A DNA stretch of 64,000 nucleotides from positions 1 through 64,000 of the forward strand of contig MU119282.1 of assembly GCA_014904845.1 (NCBI GenBank), in the 5' to 3' direction. Positions 12,938-27,059 of this stretch are shown here, piece after piece. The first letter of the stretch is position 1, and the number at the start of each line of letters is the position of its first letter. The position numbers and the translations under genes are program-made. The notes under the pieces are model-generated. The model saw nothing but the letters and a program-made list of their open reading frames with translations, was not told where the DNA came from and did no database searches. This DNA comes from Acephala macrosclerotiorum. Taxonomy: Eukaryota > Ascomycota > Leotiomycetes > Helotiales > Mollisiaceae.

Positions 12938-15900
12938 CTAATTAATGATTAAATTCGTTCGATTATAAAATAATAAAATTATTTACGAAGAAGTAATAAT
13001 TGAATAAAATTAATCGAATAAAAAAGTTTAGATTGTATACAATTTATTAATTTAATTAAACGTGAAAAAAAATAGTTTTTATTTGTATTAAAAGAAATTA
13101 TTAGATTTTCAAAGAATATTGCGATTTTATATTCGTTTTATTTTTTTTGATTTGAAATTAATTGATTTTTTATTTTACGTTTTATCGCGTATTAACAATA
13201 AGTATTTTATTGTAATTTGTTAAATAATATCAAAAAAAAAAAAAACAATTTTTACAAGTTTAATACGAAAATTTATCGAATTAATATATTTATTAAATAC
13301 AATACGATTCGATAAAATGTTTTTCGAAAATATGATTATATATTTTTAAAATACGACTTTGATTAAAAAAAGGTTTTTTTATTACTTTTTCTATTTTTCG
13401 ATTCGATATAATATATATTAAAATAAATATAGAATTTTAAAGCGAAAAATAATCGGGACTATAAATTATAAATAAAATATAAAAAAGTATTTTTAAAATA
13501 AATAGAAAAAATGTTTAAAAAGAGAATAAACGAAAATATAAAAAGAAAACTACGTAAAATATTACAAATAAACGAAATATAAATATCGAAAAAACAATTT
13601 ACCAAAATTTCAAAAGTATTAATAAATATTACAAATGAAAAAAGACAATCAAAGTAATCGTATAAAAAAATTGTAAAAATAAATTTATGGAAAAATTTCA
13701 ATTTATGGAAAAATACAATCGATTCAAAAATAAAATAAATTCGAAAACTAGCGTTTTCTACTATTTTTATTGAAAAAATTAAAAAAATAATATTAATACT
13801 TTCGAATTTCCTTTTTCAATTATTAAAACTTGCCATAAAACTTTCTATAGAGTAAACGATATTACTCGAACGTACGATACTTTAAAAACAATTTTAAAAA
13901 CATAATAAAATATTATTATTAGATTTATCGCTAAAAAACAAAAACTTAAAATAAAACCCGTCGTTTTTATTATTACTAAAAATTGAAAAATTGTCAAAAG
14001 ATTTTAATTGATTAATATATAATTTTGATCGCGAAAATCAAACAATATTTAATTTCAATAAAAAATTAATTATTCTCATAAAAATCTACAACGATAAACT
14101 TAAATACTACGAAAGAGAAAATTCATTAAATATATTTATACAAATATTCGAAAATTTATATTTGAAAGTAAACGTTAAATCTAAAAACTATCGTAACGCG
14201 TTCTCGACTATGTTTGTCGACGAGATTAGCGAATTCTATTATTAGAAATTCGTTGGAAAAAGTTTACCTTTCAATAAAATAATTGAAATTATAAAATCGA
14301 ATTTCGAAATTGAAAAACGTTGAAATAAAATATTCAATTGATAAAACACGATTATACTCGCGTTAATTCGAGCGCAAAATCCAAATAAAACAACTTTCGA
14401 ATATTTCGAAATATTATACCAAAAATTAATCCAAAAATAATTTGATCTACGTTCGAATATACGAACAAAAACTATTATACGAAATAAATTTTACCACGTT
14501 TGTCGAAATATACCAAAATATTATCAAACGCTTTTTCGATTTTTATTGAATTTTTAAACGATATACGAAGACGTTTACAACGCGATTTTATTTTAAACGA
14601 AAATAGAAACAATCTTTAGAATTTTTATAATCGAAAAAAAAAAAGCCCATCGAAATATAATCGAATTATACTTCGTAAATCGCAAATATTACAATAAAAA
14701 TACTCGATATAATAATCGAATTAATTACAAAAAATTGACAATATATTAAAACGAAAAAAAATACTTCGTTTATAAAAACTCGAATTATTAAAATACTCGT
14801 CATACGCTAAAAAAAAGAAAAAAAGCGTACGACAATTTTAAAAAATTGAGATTATTCAACAAAAATAAAATAATTTAATTCGTAATTAAATTCGAAAAAT
14901 TAAATTTTAATATCGCTAAAAAATACGAACAATTCGTCGTTAAACTTATTAAAAAAAGAAATTTACACGAAAACGATATCACGCGATCAACTAATTACTT
15001 TATAACATTTTACGATACGATTAATAAACTTAAAATCATCGAATTATTCGATTACCAATCAATTTATTATACGATATCGAATATCGTAATACAATCGAAA
15101 TTGTTTCCAATGTTTACTAATACAAAAACGTATTTAACGAGTTACTACACATTAAACGTTTTTATAAGTATTATAATCGATATTGGTACCGTTCAACGAT
15201 CGATTATCGACGAAAATCAATATTTAATTTTTTAACGAATTCGAAATATTAAATTAAACGAATTTAAAATTAAAAAAACAATAATCAAATTTAAAATCGA
15301 CGAAATTTCATTTCTTAAAATTATTAACGTCGATATATTAATTGAACGTATTACGTTTTACGTGATCCCAATAAACGTACTTTTTCTATTGTACTTTCAA
15401 AATATAAACAAATTGCGAATTAAATTCGACAATTTTAATAATGTATTTGTTCGAAATAAATGATATACGTTTATTATTAAAATGTTTAAATATTTTTAAA
15501 TATTATTTGATTTATTCGAAAGTTTAATTTATAGTAATTATAAAATTTTTACGATAAAGATCGATTTTACTATTTGCTATTTAATTGAAATGAAATTTAA
15601 ACGATTATATAAGTACTTCGAATATCCATCGACCGCTAAATTCGCGCGAATATTAAAGTGTAAAAAACATTTTATGAACTTCGAAAAAATTAAAAAAATA
15701 ACGAAATTTTATTAATAATATCAAATAAATAATAAATCCTTCGATTATTTCAAGTTTACATTATATAATAATTATAATTTCAATTATTCCATTTATTTAA
15801 ACGTATTATAAATCAATAGAAAATTAATACTCCAAATCGTAAACGAAATTACAACATTTTAAACCGCGAAATTTTTTGTAAATATATTAATAAAAAAAAT

Positions 15901-18801
15901 ATAAAACGTTTTTCGAGTATATTAAATTAATATTTACTTTAAACTACCGATATTTATTATTTATAATTTTGAAACGAATTTTAATTTTAAAGAATTTCGC
16001 GATAATACTAAAAATATAAATATTGATTTGAAAATTATATTGATAAAAGTTTACAATTCGATTGGTTTAATAAAAAAATATTACGCTTTATTGAAACGTA
16101 CATATAATATATTATTTCGAAAATTTTTCGATTTGTGAAAAGAAAAACGATTTCAAATAACGATCAAAATAATTAATAATATAATGAGATCGAACGATAT
16201 TATCTTTACACTTTTTATTTTCGACGTCTACTTTCGAATATTACAATAAAACGCATTTATAGTATTAATTACTACTAGAACTAAAGCGATAAAAAATGTA
16301 ATAATCGCAGTTCGAAAATATTACACTATTCATCAAATCAACAATATTCTACGAATAAAAAATGGTCCACGAAATTATCACTTGATTGATTTACTTTTAA
16401 ATTCAAACGTATTTATTTGAAAAAAAAAAAAAAAATAAAAAAAATCGTACACGCTTTTAATAATAAATAAAGAAATATATCAATTACAATTATTAAATAA
16501 ATCAAAAAATTTCCATAGTATTACAATAAAACTATTTTATTAAAATTTCAAACAATTCGAAAAACAATCAAAAAATTATTTATTAAAAAAAAATTTATCA
16601 AAAAATTTAAATTTAAAATCAAATCTTTTTAAAAAAAATTCAAAAACAAAAAAAAACATATCTAATTTACCCCGCTCAATCGAGAAAATTTTATATATTC
16701 CAAAAAAAAACTTATATCTATTTCAAATTACAATAAAAATCTTTTTTTACGTTTCTAATTCCAATGAATATATTTACATAACAATTTATATAAATATAAA
16801 AATTTTCGAAATTTATTTAATCAAAAAAAAAACTAAAAATAAATAATTGTTTATAGACTTTCGCGTAAAAGAAATTATTACTATTCCAAGTAATTCGTTC
16901 ATAGTTTTTTGTAAAAAAAAAATTGATAAATTAATCGCAAAAAAAGTTTTTAAACTAATTTTTAATAATTCGAAAAAAATTAGTAATTAATAAATTTTCG
17001 ATTCAAAACTAATAAACGAAATTAAAAGTATAAAAACGATAATTTTATACGAGAAATCTCGTTTTATAATTCAAGTATTTAATAATAAAAACAAAAAAAT
17101 AGTATTAATTCAATCCCCGACTATTCAATGCATTAGTCAACGAATTATCGTTGTTTTAATTTCATTTTTCAAATTTAAAAAAATTAATTTTTATTTAAAA
17201 AATATTATTCAAATATATATACAATTAATAATTTTATTAATACGTATTATTTTCGTCAAACCTTCGAAAAAAATAATAAATAAATTTTTATCGAACGTTA
17301 TTTTCAAAGTAATTAAACTTTTCTATAAAATTTCAAAAATGGAAATGTATTAATATAAAACGTATAATATTTATTACAAAAATAAATTTTCGATAAAATT
17401 TTCAATTTTCGATTTTTGTTTATTTATTACGAAGAGTAATTATATTTTATTCGAAATAATCGATATATAAACCGATAATATATTCATTTTAAGAAATTAA
17501 ATTTTTATAAAATTAAAGAATTTTAAATTGTAAAAAGTCAAATTACTAATTAAATTTACAAAGTTTTTTACGTCGAATATTTCTCTATTATTCAACGGAT
17601 ATAAACTAGTAATAAATGAAACTAGAAATGGGATTATATTTTCGTAAAAAGAATAAAATAAATATTTAAATTTAATTGATTCGAAATTAAACTTTTACAA
17701 ATAAACGTATTTCGAGTAACGTACTCAAAAAATATATATCAATTTTATTTGTCAATCGAAAATTGTATACGATATATCGACGACAATTTAATATTAACAT
17801 CTCGAAAAAAAGCAAATTGTAACGTTGAATAAACGATTACAATAACAAATAAATAATCTCGATTATAGATTTCGATTTTTTTATTTGAATTTACATTTAA
17901 TAAAATTTTTCGTTTTTGTAAACAATTTTTTTACTATAAATAAAAATTTTAATTCGTAGATTGAATATATCGTCGTTTTTGGTAATAAAATCCATAGTGA
18001 TAAACAATTCGATTTACGAAGTAATTTATTTTATTAGAATTTAACGAAGTATAAAAAAGTTATTTGTATTATTTTAATTTTTGAGTTATACGTAATAATA
18101 ATAAGAATCGATATAGAAATTTCGATTTTTATTATTTTTGATTTTATTATGAAATGACTCGAGTTGAATCCAATTCTCGTAGTTATTTGTATCGATTTTT
18201 TTTTTTTTTACGAGTGTATAGTTAAACTCGATATTACTAAAAAGAAACGTTTTATAATCGATATTATAATTATTAGACAATCGTATAAACGCAAAGAATT
18301 TTCGAAGATTCGATAAATTGCTAGGAATAGTAATCCAATTAATATTATAATTAAGTTTAACGCTAATAAGGTATTTGAGTCGTTCGTTAATATTAATCGT
18401 TTTAATATCAAAGTATAGAAATAAGTGCAACGTCTCGAAATTCAGGAATCAATCGGCGAGGGCGAGAATAGCGGGGAGAGTAATCGTTAAAAAAAATAGT
18501 ATTGGAAAAAAGAACGTATAATTGTTATTTTAATATTTTTAGTATTTTTCGATATTTTTAGTGTTTTCGGGAGTAGGACTTTCGATTGACTCGAAGATTA
18601 TAAATATCGGGTTTGAAGAAATTTTTCCAAGTTTGATTTGATCGATCAAATATTATAATACGTAATAGCGATTAATTTACGATTAGATTTTTTTTTAGTA
18701 TTTGGTAGTGAAATAGCGTATTAATAACCGCGATAGTACTTTCCTTTGTATTTGGTTTACGAGTTGGAAAAAGCGTTTTCTTTCAAAAAAAGAATTACCA
18801 A

Positions 18802-19030
18802 TATCAATTTAATCATATAATCGTTTAAATGATCGATTAAATAATTTTAATTATAATTTCTATTACCCTTGACAATAATTACTTTAATATCCACTTTTTA
18901 ATCTTCTATCCATTCTATTTAATTATATAAGTAAAAAGATACTCCTTCTAAGAAAAAGTAAATAAAATTGAATTATTAATATCAAATTAAGATTTTAGTA
19001 TTTTATAATTTGTTCTCGAACGTTTTAATA
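18802..19030 (+). repeat. LTR, copy 3 (3' LTR of copia element 2)
   Basis: 229 bp. It is followed directly by integrase-region sequence of element 1, not by a primer-binding region. Confidence 0.85.
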
Positions 19031-20613
19031 CTTTTAATCGTTTTAAATTTATATTGTACAACGATTATAATTTCAATTATTTTGTCTATTTAAACGTATT
19101 GTAAATCGACGAGAAATCAATATTTCAAATCGTAAACGAAATTATAATATTTTAAATCGCGAGATTCTTTATAAATATATCGATAAAAAAAATATAAAAC
19201 GTTTTTCGAGTGTATTAAATCGACGTTTATTTTAAACTATCGACATTTATTATTTATAATCTTAGAACGAATTTTAATTTTAAAAAATTTCGTAATAATA
19301 TTAAAAATATAAATATTAATTCGAAAATTATATTAATAAAAACTTATAATTCGATTAATTTAATAAAAAAATACTACGTTTTATTGAAACGTGTATATAA
19401 TATATTATTTCGAGAATTTTTCGATTTGTAAAAAAAAAAGCGATTTCAAATAACGATTAAAATAATTAACAATACAACGAAATCGAATAATATTATTTTT
19501 ATATTTTTTGTTTTCGGCGTTTATTTTCGAATATTATAATAAAACGCGTTTATAGTATTAATTGCTATTAGAATTAAAACAATAGAAAATATAATAATCG
19601 CAATTCGAGAATATTATATTATTTATTAAATTAATAACATTCTATGAATAAAAAATAGTTTATGAAATTATTATTTGATTGATTTATTTTTAAATTTAAA
19701 CGTATTTATTTAAAAAAAAAAAAAAAAATAAAAAAAATCGTATACGTTTTTAATAATAAATAAAAAAACATATTAATTACAATTATTAAATAAATTAAAA
19801 AGTTTTTATAGTATTGTAATAAAATTATTTTATTAAAATTTCGAGTAATTTGAAAAATAATTAAAAAATTATTTATTAAAAGAAAATTTACTAAAAAATT
19901 TAAATTCAAAATCAAACTTTTTTAAAAGAAATTCGAAAATAAAAAAAAATATATTTAATTTATTTCATTCGATTAAAAAAACTTTGTATATTTCGAAAAA
20001 AAATTTATATTTATTTCAAATTGCAATAAAAATTTTTTTTTACGTTTTCAATCTCAATAAATATATTTATATAACAATTTATATAAATATAAAAATTTTC
20101 GAAATTTATTTAATCGAGAAAAAGACTAGAAATAAGTAATTATTTATAGATTTTCGTGTAAAAAAAATTATTATTATTTTAAATAATTTGTTTGTAATTT
20201 TTCGTAAAAAAAAAATTAATAAATTAATCGCGAAAAAAGTCTTTGAATTAATTTTCAATAATTCGAAAAAAATTAACAATTAACGAATTTTCGATTTAAA
20301 ATTAATAAATGAAATCAAAAGTATAAAAACGATAATTTTATACGAAAAATCTCGTTTTGTAATTTAAGTATTTAATAATAAAAATAAAAAAATAGTATTG
20401 ATTTAATTTTCGATTATTTAGTGTATTAATTAACGAATTATTGTCGTTTTAATTTTATTTTTCAAATTTAAAAAAATCAATTTTTATTTAAAAAATATTA
20501 TTTAAGTATACGTGTAATTAATAATTTTATTAGTACGTGTTATTTTTACTAGATTTCCAAAAAAAATGACAAATGAATTTTTATTGAACGTTGTTTTTAA
20601 AGTAATTAAATTC

Positions 20614-20841
20614 TATCGATTCAATTATATAATCGTTTAAATGATCAATTAAATAATTTAATTATAATTTTTATTGTTTTTAGTAATAATTGTTTTAACG
20701 TTCATTTTTTAATTTTACGTTTATTTTATTTAATTATATAAATAAAAAAATGTTTTTTTCGAGAAAAGGTAAACAAAATTGAATTATTAATATTAGATTA
20801 AAATTTTAATATTTCGTAATTTGTTTTCAAACGTTTTAATA
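20614..20841 (+). repeat. LTR, copy 4 (5' LTR of copia element 3)
   Basis: 228 bp, one base shorter than the others because of a missing T in a T-run near 20,660. Confidence 0.85.
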
Positions 20842-21134
20842 CTAATTAATAATTGAATTCGTTTGATTACAAAATAATAAAATTATTTACAAAGAGGTAA
20901 TAATTGAATAAAATTGATCGAATAAAAAAGTTTAGATTATATATAATCTATTGATTCAATTGAACGTAAAAAAGAGTAGTTTTTATTTATATTAAAAAAA
21001 ATTATTAGATTTTTAAAAAATATTACGATTTTATGTTTATTTTGTTTTTTTCGATTTAAAATTGATTGATTCTCTATTTTACGTTTTATCGCGTATTAAT
21101 AACGAGTACTTTATTGTAATTTATTAAATAAAAC

Positions 21135-21223
21135 TAAAAAAAAAAAAAAAAAATCGATTTATAATAAAAAAAAAAAAATAATTAATAATAAAAAAAAAAA
21201 CGTTTTTAAAAAAAAAAAAAAAA

Positions 21224-21272
<49 letters not shown>
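21135..21272. repeat. expanded A-rich tract
   Basis: Long A-runs with isolated T, C or G in copia element 3. The matching place in element 2 (about 13,230) has only about 13 A. Confidence 0.85.
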
Positions 21273-21273
<1 letters not shown>

Positions 21274-24200
21274 ATAATTTTTACGAGTTTAATACGAAAA
21301 TTTATCGAATTAATATATCTATCGAGTACGATACGACTCGATAAAATATTTTTCGAAAGTATAATTATATTTTTTCAAAGTATAATTTTAATTAAAAAGA
21401 GGTTTTTTTATTATTTTTTTTATTTTTCGATTTGATATAATATACATTGGAATAAATACAAAATTTTAAAGCGAGAAATAATTAAAATTATAGATTATAA
21501 ATAGAATATAAAGAAGTATTTTCAGAATGGATAAAGGAAATATTTGAAAAAAGAATAAATAAAAACACGAAAAAAAAACTATGTAAAGTATTACAAATAA
21601 ACGAAATATAAATATCGAAAAAACGATTTATTAAAATTTTAAAAGTATTGGTAAATATTGCAAATAAAAAAAAACAATTAAAGTAATCGTATAAAAAGAT
21701 TATAAAAATAAGTTTAATAAGAAATTTCAATTTATAGAAAAATACAATTGATCTAGAGATAAAATAGACTCGAAAATTAGCGTTTTTCGTTATTTTTATT
21801 GAGAAGATTAAAAAAATAATATTAGTATTTTCGAATTTTTTTTTTCAATTATTAAAATTTGTTACAGGACTTTCTATAGAGTAAACGACGTTATTCGAAC
21901 GTATAATACTTTAAAAACAACTTTAAAAGTGCAATAAAATATTGTTATTAAATTTGTTATCAAAGAACGAAAACTCGAAACGAAATTTGTCGTTTTTATT
22001 ATTATTAGAAATTGAAAAATTACTAAAGAATTTTAATTAATTAATATACAATTTCGATTGCGAGAATTAAATAATATTTAATTTCAATAAAAAATTAATT
22101 ACTTTCATAAAAATTTACAATGATAAATTTAAATACTACGAAAAAAAAAATTTATTAAATATATTTATACAAATATTTAAAGATTTATATTCGAAAATAA
22201 ACGTTAAATTTAAAAATTATTATAACGCGTTCTCGATTATATTTGTCGACGAGATTAGCGAATTTTATTACTAGAAATTTACTGGGAAAAGTTTATTTTT
22301 CAATAAAATGATTAAAATTATAAAATCGAATTTTGAAATCGAAAAACGTTGAAATAAAATACTCAATTAATAGAACACGATTATATTCGCGTTAATTCGA
22401 GTGCAAAATCCAAATAAAACAATTTTCGAATATTTCGAAATATTATATCAAAAATTAATTTAAAAACAATTTAATTTACGTTCGAATATACGAACAAAAA
22501 CTATTATATGAAATAAATTTTATTACGTTTATCGAAACGTATTAAAATATTATTAAACGCTTTTTCGATTTTTATCGAATTTTTAAACGATATATAAAAA
22601 TGTTCGTAATGCAATTTTATTTCAAATGAAAATAAAAACAATTCTTAGAATTTTTATAATCGAAAAAAGAAAAATTTATTGAGATATAATCGAATTATAT
22701 TTCGTAGATCGCAAATATTACGACAAAAGTACTCGATATAATAATCGAATTAATTACAAAAGATTGATAATATATTAAAACGAGAAAAAATATTTCGTTT
22801 GTAAGAACTCGAATTATTAGAGTATTTACTATACACTAAAAAAAAGAAAAAAAGCGTACAACGGTTTTAAGAAATTGAAATCGTTCGATAAAAATAAAAT
22901 AATTCAATTCGTGATTAAGTTTGAAAAATTAAACTTTGATATCGTTGAAAAATACGAACAATTTATTGTTAAACTTATTAAAAAAAGAGATTTATATGAA
23001 AACGATATTACGCGATTGATCAATTATTTTATAATATTTTACAATACGATTAATAGATTTAAAATTATCGAATTATTCGATCGTTAATCAATTTATTATA
23101 TAATATCGAATATTGCAATATAATTAAGATTGTTTTCGATATTTATTAATACAAAGGCGTATTTCACGAGTCGTTATATATTAAACGTTTTTATAAGTAT
23201 TATAATCGATATTAACGTCGTTTAATGATCGATTGTCGACAAAAGTTAATATTTGATTTTTTAACGAATTCGAAACGTTAAATTGAATGAATTTAAAATT
23301 GAAAAAATAGTAATTAAATTTGAAATCAATGAAATTTCATTTCTTGAAATTATTGACATTAATACACTAATTAAACGTATTACGTTTTACGTAATTTTAA
23401 TAAATGTATTTTTTTTATTGTACTTTTAAAATATAAACAAATTGCAAATTAAATTTAATAATTTTAATAATATATTTATTTGAAATAAACAATATACATT
23501 TATTATTAAAACGTTTAAACATTTTTAAATATTGTTTGATTTATTTGAAAATTTAATTTATAGTAATTATAAAGTTTTTATAATAGAAACCGATTTTACT
23601 ATTTATTATTTGATTAAAACGAAATTCAAATAATTGTATAAATGTTTCGAATATTTATCGATTATTAAATTCGTACGAATATTAAAACGTAGAAAATATT
23701 TTACGAATTTCGAAGAAATTAAAAAAATAACGAAGTTTTATTAGTAATATCAAATAAATAATAAATCTTTCAATCGTTTTAAGTTTATATTGTATAACGA
23801 TTATAATTTCAATTATTTCGTTTATTTAAACGTATTATAAATCGATGGGAAATTAATACTTTAAATTGTAAACGAAATTATAATATTTTAAATCGCGAGG
23901 TTTTTTGTAAATATATCGATAAAAGAAATATAAAACGTTTTTCGAGTGTATTAAATCGATGTTTACTTTAAATTATCGATATTTATTATTTATAATTTCG
24001 AAACGAATTTCAATTTTAAAAAATTTTACGATAATACTAAAAATATAGATATTGATTCGAAAATTATATTAATAAAAATTTACAACTCGATTAATCTAAT
24101 AAAGAAGTACTATACTCTATTGAAACGTGCGTATAATATATTATTTCGAGAATTTTTCAATTTGCGAAAAAAAAAACGATTTCAAATAACGATCAAAGCA

Positions 24201-26830
24201 ATTAATAATACGACGAAATCGAATAATATTATTTTTATACTTTTTATTTTCGACGTTTATTTTCGAATATTATAATAAAACGCATTTGTAATATTAATTA
24301 CCATCAAAACTAAAACGATAAAAAATACAATAATTGTAATTCGAAAATATTATATTATTTATCAAATTAATAATATTTTACGAATAAAAAATAATTTATA
24401 GAATTATTATTTGATCGATTTATTTTTAAATTCAAACGTATTTGTTTGAAAAAAAAACAAAAAATGAAAAAAACTATATACATTTTTGATAGTAAATAAA
24501 AAAATATATTAATTACAATTGTTAAATGGATTAAAAAATTTTCGTAGTATTATAATAAAATTATTTTATTAAAATTTCAAATAATTTGAAAAGTAATTAA
24601 AAAATTATTTATTAAAAAAAAATTTATTAAAGAATTTAAATCCAGAATTAAATTTCTTTAAAAAAAATTCGAAAACAAAAAAAAACATATTTGATTTATT
24701 TCACTCGATTAAAAAAATTTTGTATACTTCGAAAAAAAATTTACGTTTATTTCGAATTATAATAAAAATTTTTTTTTACGTTTTTAATCTCGATAAATAT
24801 ATTTATATAATAATTTGTATAAATATAAAAACTTTTAAAATTTATTTAATTAAAAAAAAAACTAAAAATAAATAATTGTTTATAAACTTTTGCACAAAAA
24901 AAATTATTACTATTTTAAACGATTTATTTGCAATTTCTCGTAAAAAAGAAATTAATAAATTAATCGCGAAAAAAGTCTTTGAATTGATTTTTAATAATTC
25001 GAAAGAAATTAATAATTAACGAATCTTCGATTTAAAACTAATAAACGAGGTCAAAAACATAAAAACAATAATTTTATACGAAAAATCTCGTTTTGTAATT
25101 CAAATATTTAACGATAAAAACAAAAAAACAATATTGATTCAATTTTCGATTATTTAGTGTATTAATTAATGAATTATTGTCGTTTTAATTTTATTTCTCA
25201 AATCTAAAAAAATCAATTTTTATTTGAAAAACATTACTCAAATATACGTACAATTAACAATTTTATTAATACGTGTTATTTTCATTAAACCTTCGAAAAA
25301 AATAACGAATAAATTTCTATCGAACGTCGTTTTCAAGGTAATTAAATCTTTCTATGAAATCTCGAAAACGAAAATGTACTAGTATAGAACGTATAATATC
25401 CACTATAAAAACAAGTTTTTAATAGAATTTTCAACCTTCGATTTCTGTTTATTTATTACGAAAAATAACTATATTTTATTCGAAATAATCGATATATAAA
25501 TCGATAATACGCTTATTTTAAAAGATCAAACTTTTGTAAAACTAAAAAACTTTGAATTGTAAAAAATTAAATTATTAATTAAGTTTATAAAGTTTTTTAC
25601 GTCGAATACTTTTTTACTATTTAACGAATACAAATTAATAGTAAATAAAATCGGAAATAAAATTGTACTTTCGCAAAAAAAATAAAATAAGCGTTTAAGT
25701 CTAATTAATTCGAAATTAAACTTCTATAAATAAACGTACTTCGAGTAATATATTTGAAAAACATATATCAATTCTATTTATTAACCGGAAACTGCGTACG
25801 ATATATCGACGACAATTCAATATTAACATTTCGAAAAAAAGCAAATTGCAGCGTTGAATAAGCGATTACAATAGTAAATAGACAATTTCGATCGTAGACT
25901 TCGATTCCTTTGTTTGAATTTATATTTAATAAAATTTTTCGTTTTTGTAAACAGTTCTTTTACCATAAATAAAAATCTCAATTCGCAAATCGAATATATC
26001 GTCGTTTTTGATAATAAGATTTATAGCGATAAATAATTCGATTTATAAAACAATTTATTTTATTAAAATTCAATAAAATGCAAAAAAATTATTTGTACTA
26101 TTTTAACTTTTGAACTATACGCAATAATAACAAAAATCGATATAAAAATTTCGATTTTTATTATTTTTGATTTTATTATAAAGTGATTCGAATTGAATTC
26201 AATTCTCGTAATTATTTATATCGATTTTTTTTCTTTTTACGAGTATATAATCAAATTCAGTACTATCAAAGAAAAGCGTTTTATGATCGATATTATAATT
26301 ATCAAATAATCGTATAAATATAAAGAATTTTTAAAGATTCAATAAATTACTAAAAATAGTAATTCAATTAATATTATAATTAAATCCAATGCTAATAAAG
26401 TATTTGAATCGTTCGTTAATATTAATCGCTTTAATATCAAAGTATAAAAATGGATACAATATTTCGAAGTTTAAAAATCAATTAACGAAAATAAAAATAG
26501 TAAAAAAAGTGATCGTTAAAAAAAATAGTATTGAAAAAAGAAACGTATAATTGTTATTTTAGTGTTTTTAGTGTTTTTCGATATTTTCAATGTTTTCGAG
26601 AATAGAACTTTCGATTGACTCGAAGGTTATAAATACTGGGTTTAAAAAAATTCTTTTAAATCTAATTTAATTGATCAAATATTACAACACGTAACGACGA
26701 TTAATTCACGATCAAATTTCTTTCTAGTATTTAATAGTAAAATAATGTATTGATAATCACAATAATACTTTTTTTTATATTTGATTTACGAATTAAAAGA
26801 AACGTTTTTTTTCAAAAAGAAAATTACTAG

Positions 26831-27059
26831 TATCGATTCAATCATGTGATCGCTTAAACGATCGATTAAATAATTTTAATTATAATTTTTATTACTTTTG
26901 GCAATAGTTGCTTTAATGTTCACTTTTTAATTTTACGTTTACTTTATTTAATTATATAAGTAGAGAAATGTCTCTTCTGAGAAAAGGTAAACAAAATTGA
27001 ATCATTGATATCAGACTAAAATTTTAGTATTTCGTAATTTGTTTTCGAATGTTTTAATA
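26831..27059 (+). repeat. LTR, copy 5 (shared right-hand LTR)
   Basis: 229 bp. Its right flank AAAAT pairs with the left flank of LTR copy 1, which suggests a hybrid LTR left by recombination. Confidence 0.85.

Larger units (their letters stand above)
12709..19030 (+). mobile_element. copia element 2, complete structure, inserted in element 1
   Basis: Both LTRs (12709-12937 and 18802-19030) and a full-length interior are present, 6.3 kb in all. Flanks are TTTTT (12704-12708) and CTTTT (19031-19035). The uninterrupted site in the copy at about 23,766 reads CTTTC, so this is a 5-bp target duplication with transition decay. Mutated frames still show a GAG pre-integrase block before 15,720, integrase after it, and the copia RT words KSRFIIQVFN and QSPTIQ near 17,055-17,130. 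Stops occur throughout, so it cannot make protein. Confidence 0.85.
9684..27059 (+). mobile_element. copia element 1 (first nested insertion), itself split by two later insertions
   Basis: It begins with a 229-bp LTR (9684-9912) and ends at the LTR 26831-27059. AAAAT flanks both sides (9679-9683 and 27060-27064), a candidate target duplication in the outer element. Its own interior survives as 9913-12708 (gag to pre-integrase) and 19031-20613 (integrase to early RT). The two parts are exactly complementary when aligned to the intact interiors of the copies at 12.7 and 20.6 kb. The rest of RT/RNase H and an independent 3' LTR are missing. Gene order (pre-integrase and integrase before RT) and residual motifs identify Ty1/copia. 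No open gag-pol remains. Confidence 0.8.
20614..27059 (+). mobile_element. copia element 3, inserted in the RT region of element 1
   Basis: LTR 20614-20841, interior 20842-26830, LTR 26831-27059. It interrupts element 1 just after GTAATTAAA near 20,610, which corresponds to position 25,347 of its own interior. No remainder of element 1 follows the right LTR; outer-element sequence does. An A-rich expansion of about 120 bp (21,138-21,272) is absent from the other two copies. Frames are broken by stops, although pre-integrase (23,280-23,740) and RT (25,080-25,170) remain alignable. Confidence 0.8.

Noticed and set aside
10425..21730. An 80-codon hydrophobic minus-strand frame present three times (10425-10667, 13459-13701, 21488-21730), looking like a conserved membrane protein
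   Set aside because: All three lie at the same place, about 750 bp from the LTR start, in paralogous copia copies, allowing for the A-tract in the third. They are antisense to the mutated gag region, and Phe/Ile-rich composition follows from AT-rich sequence.
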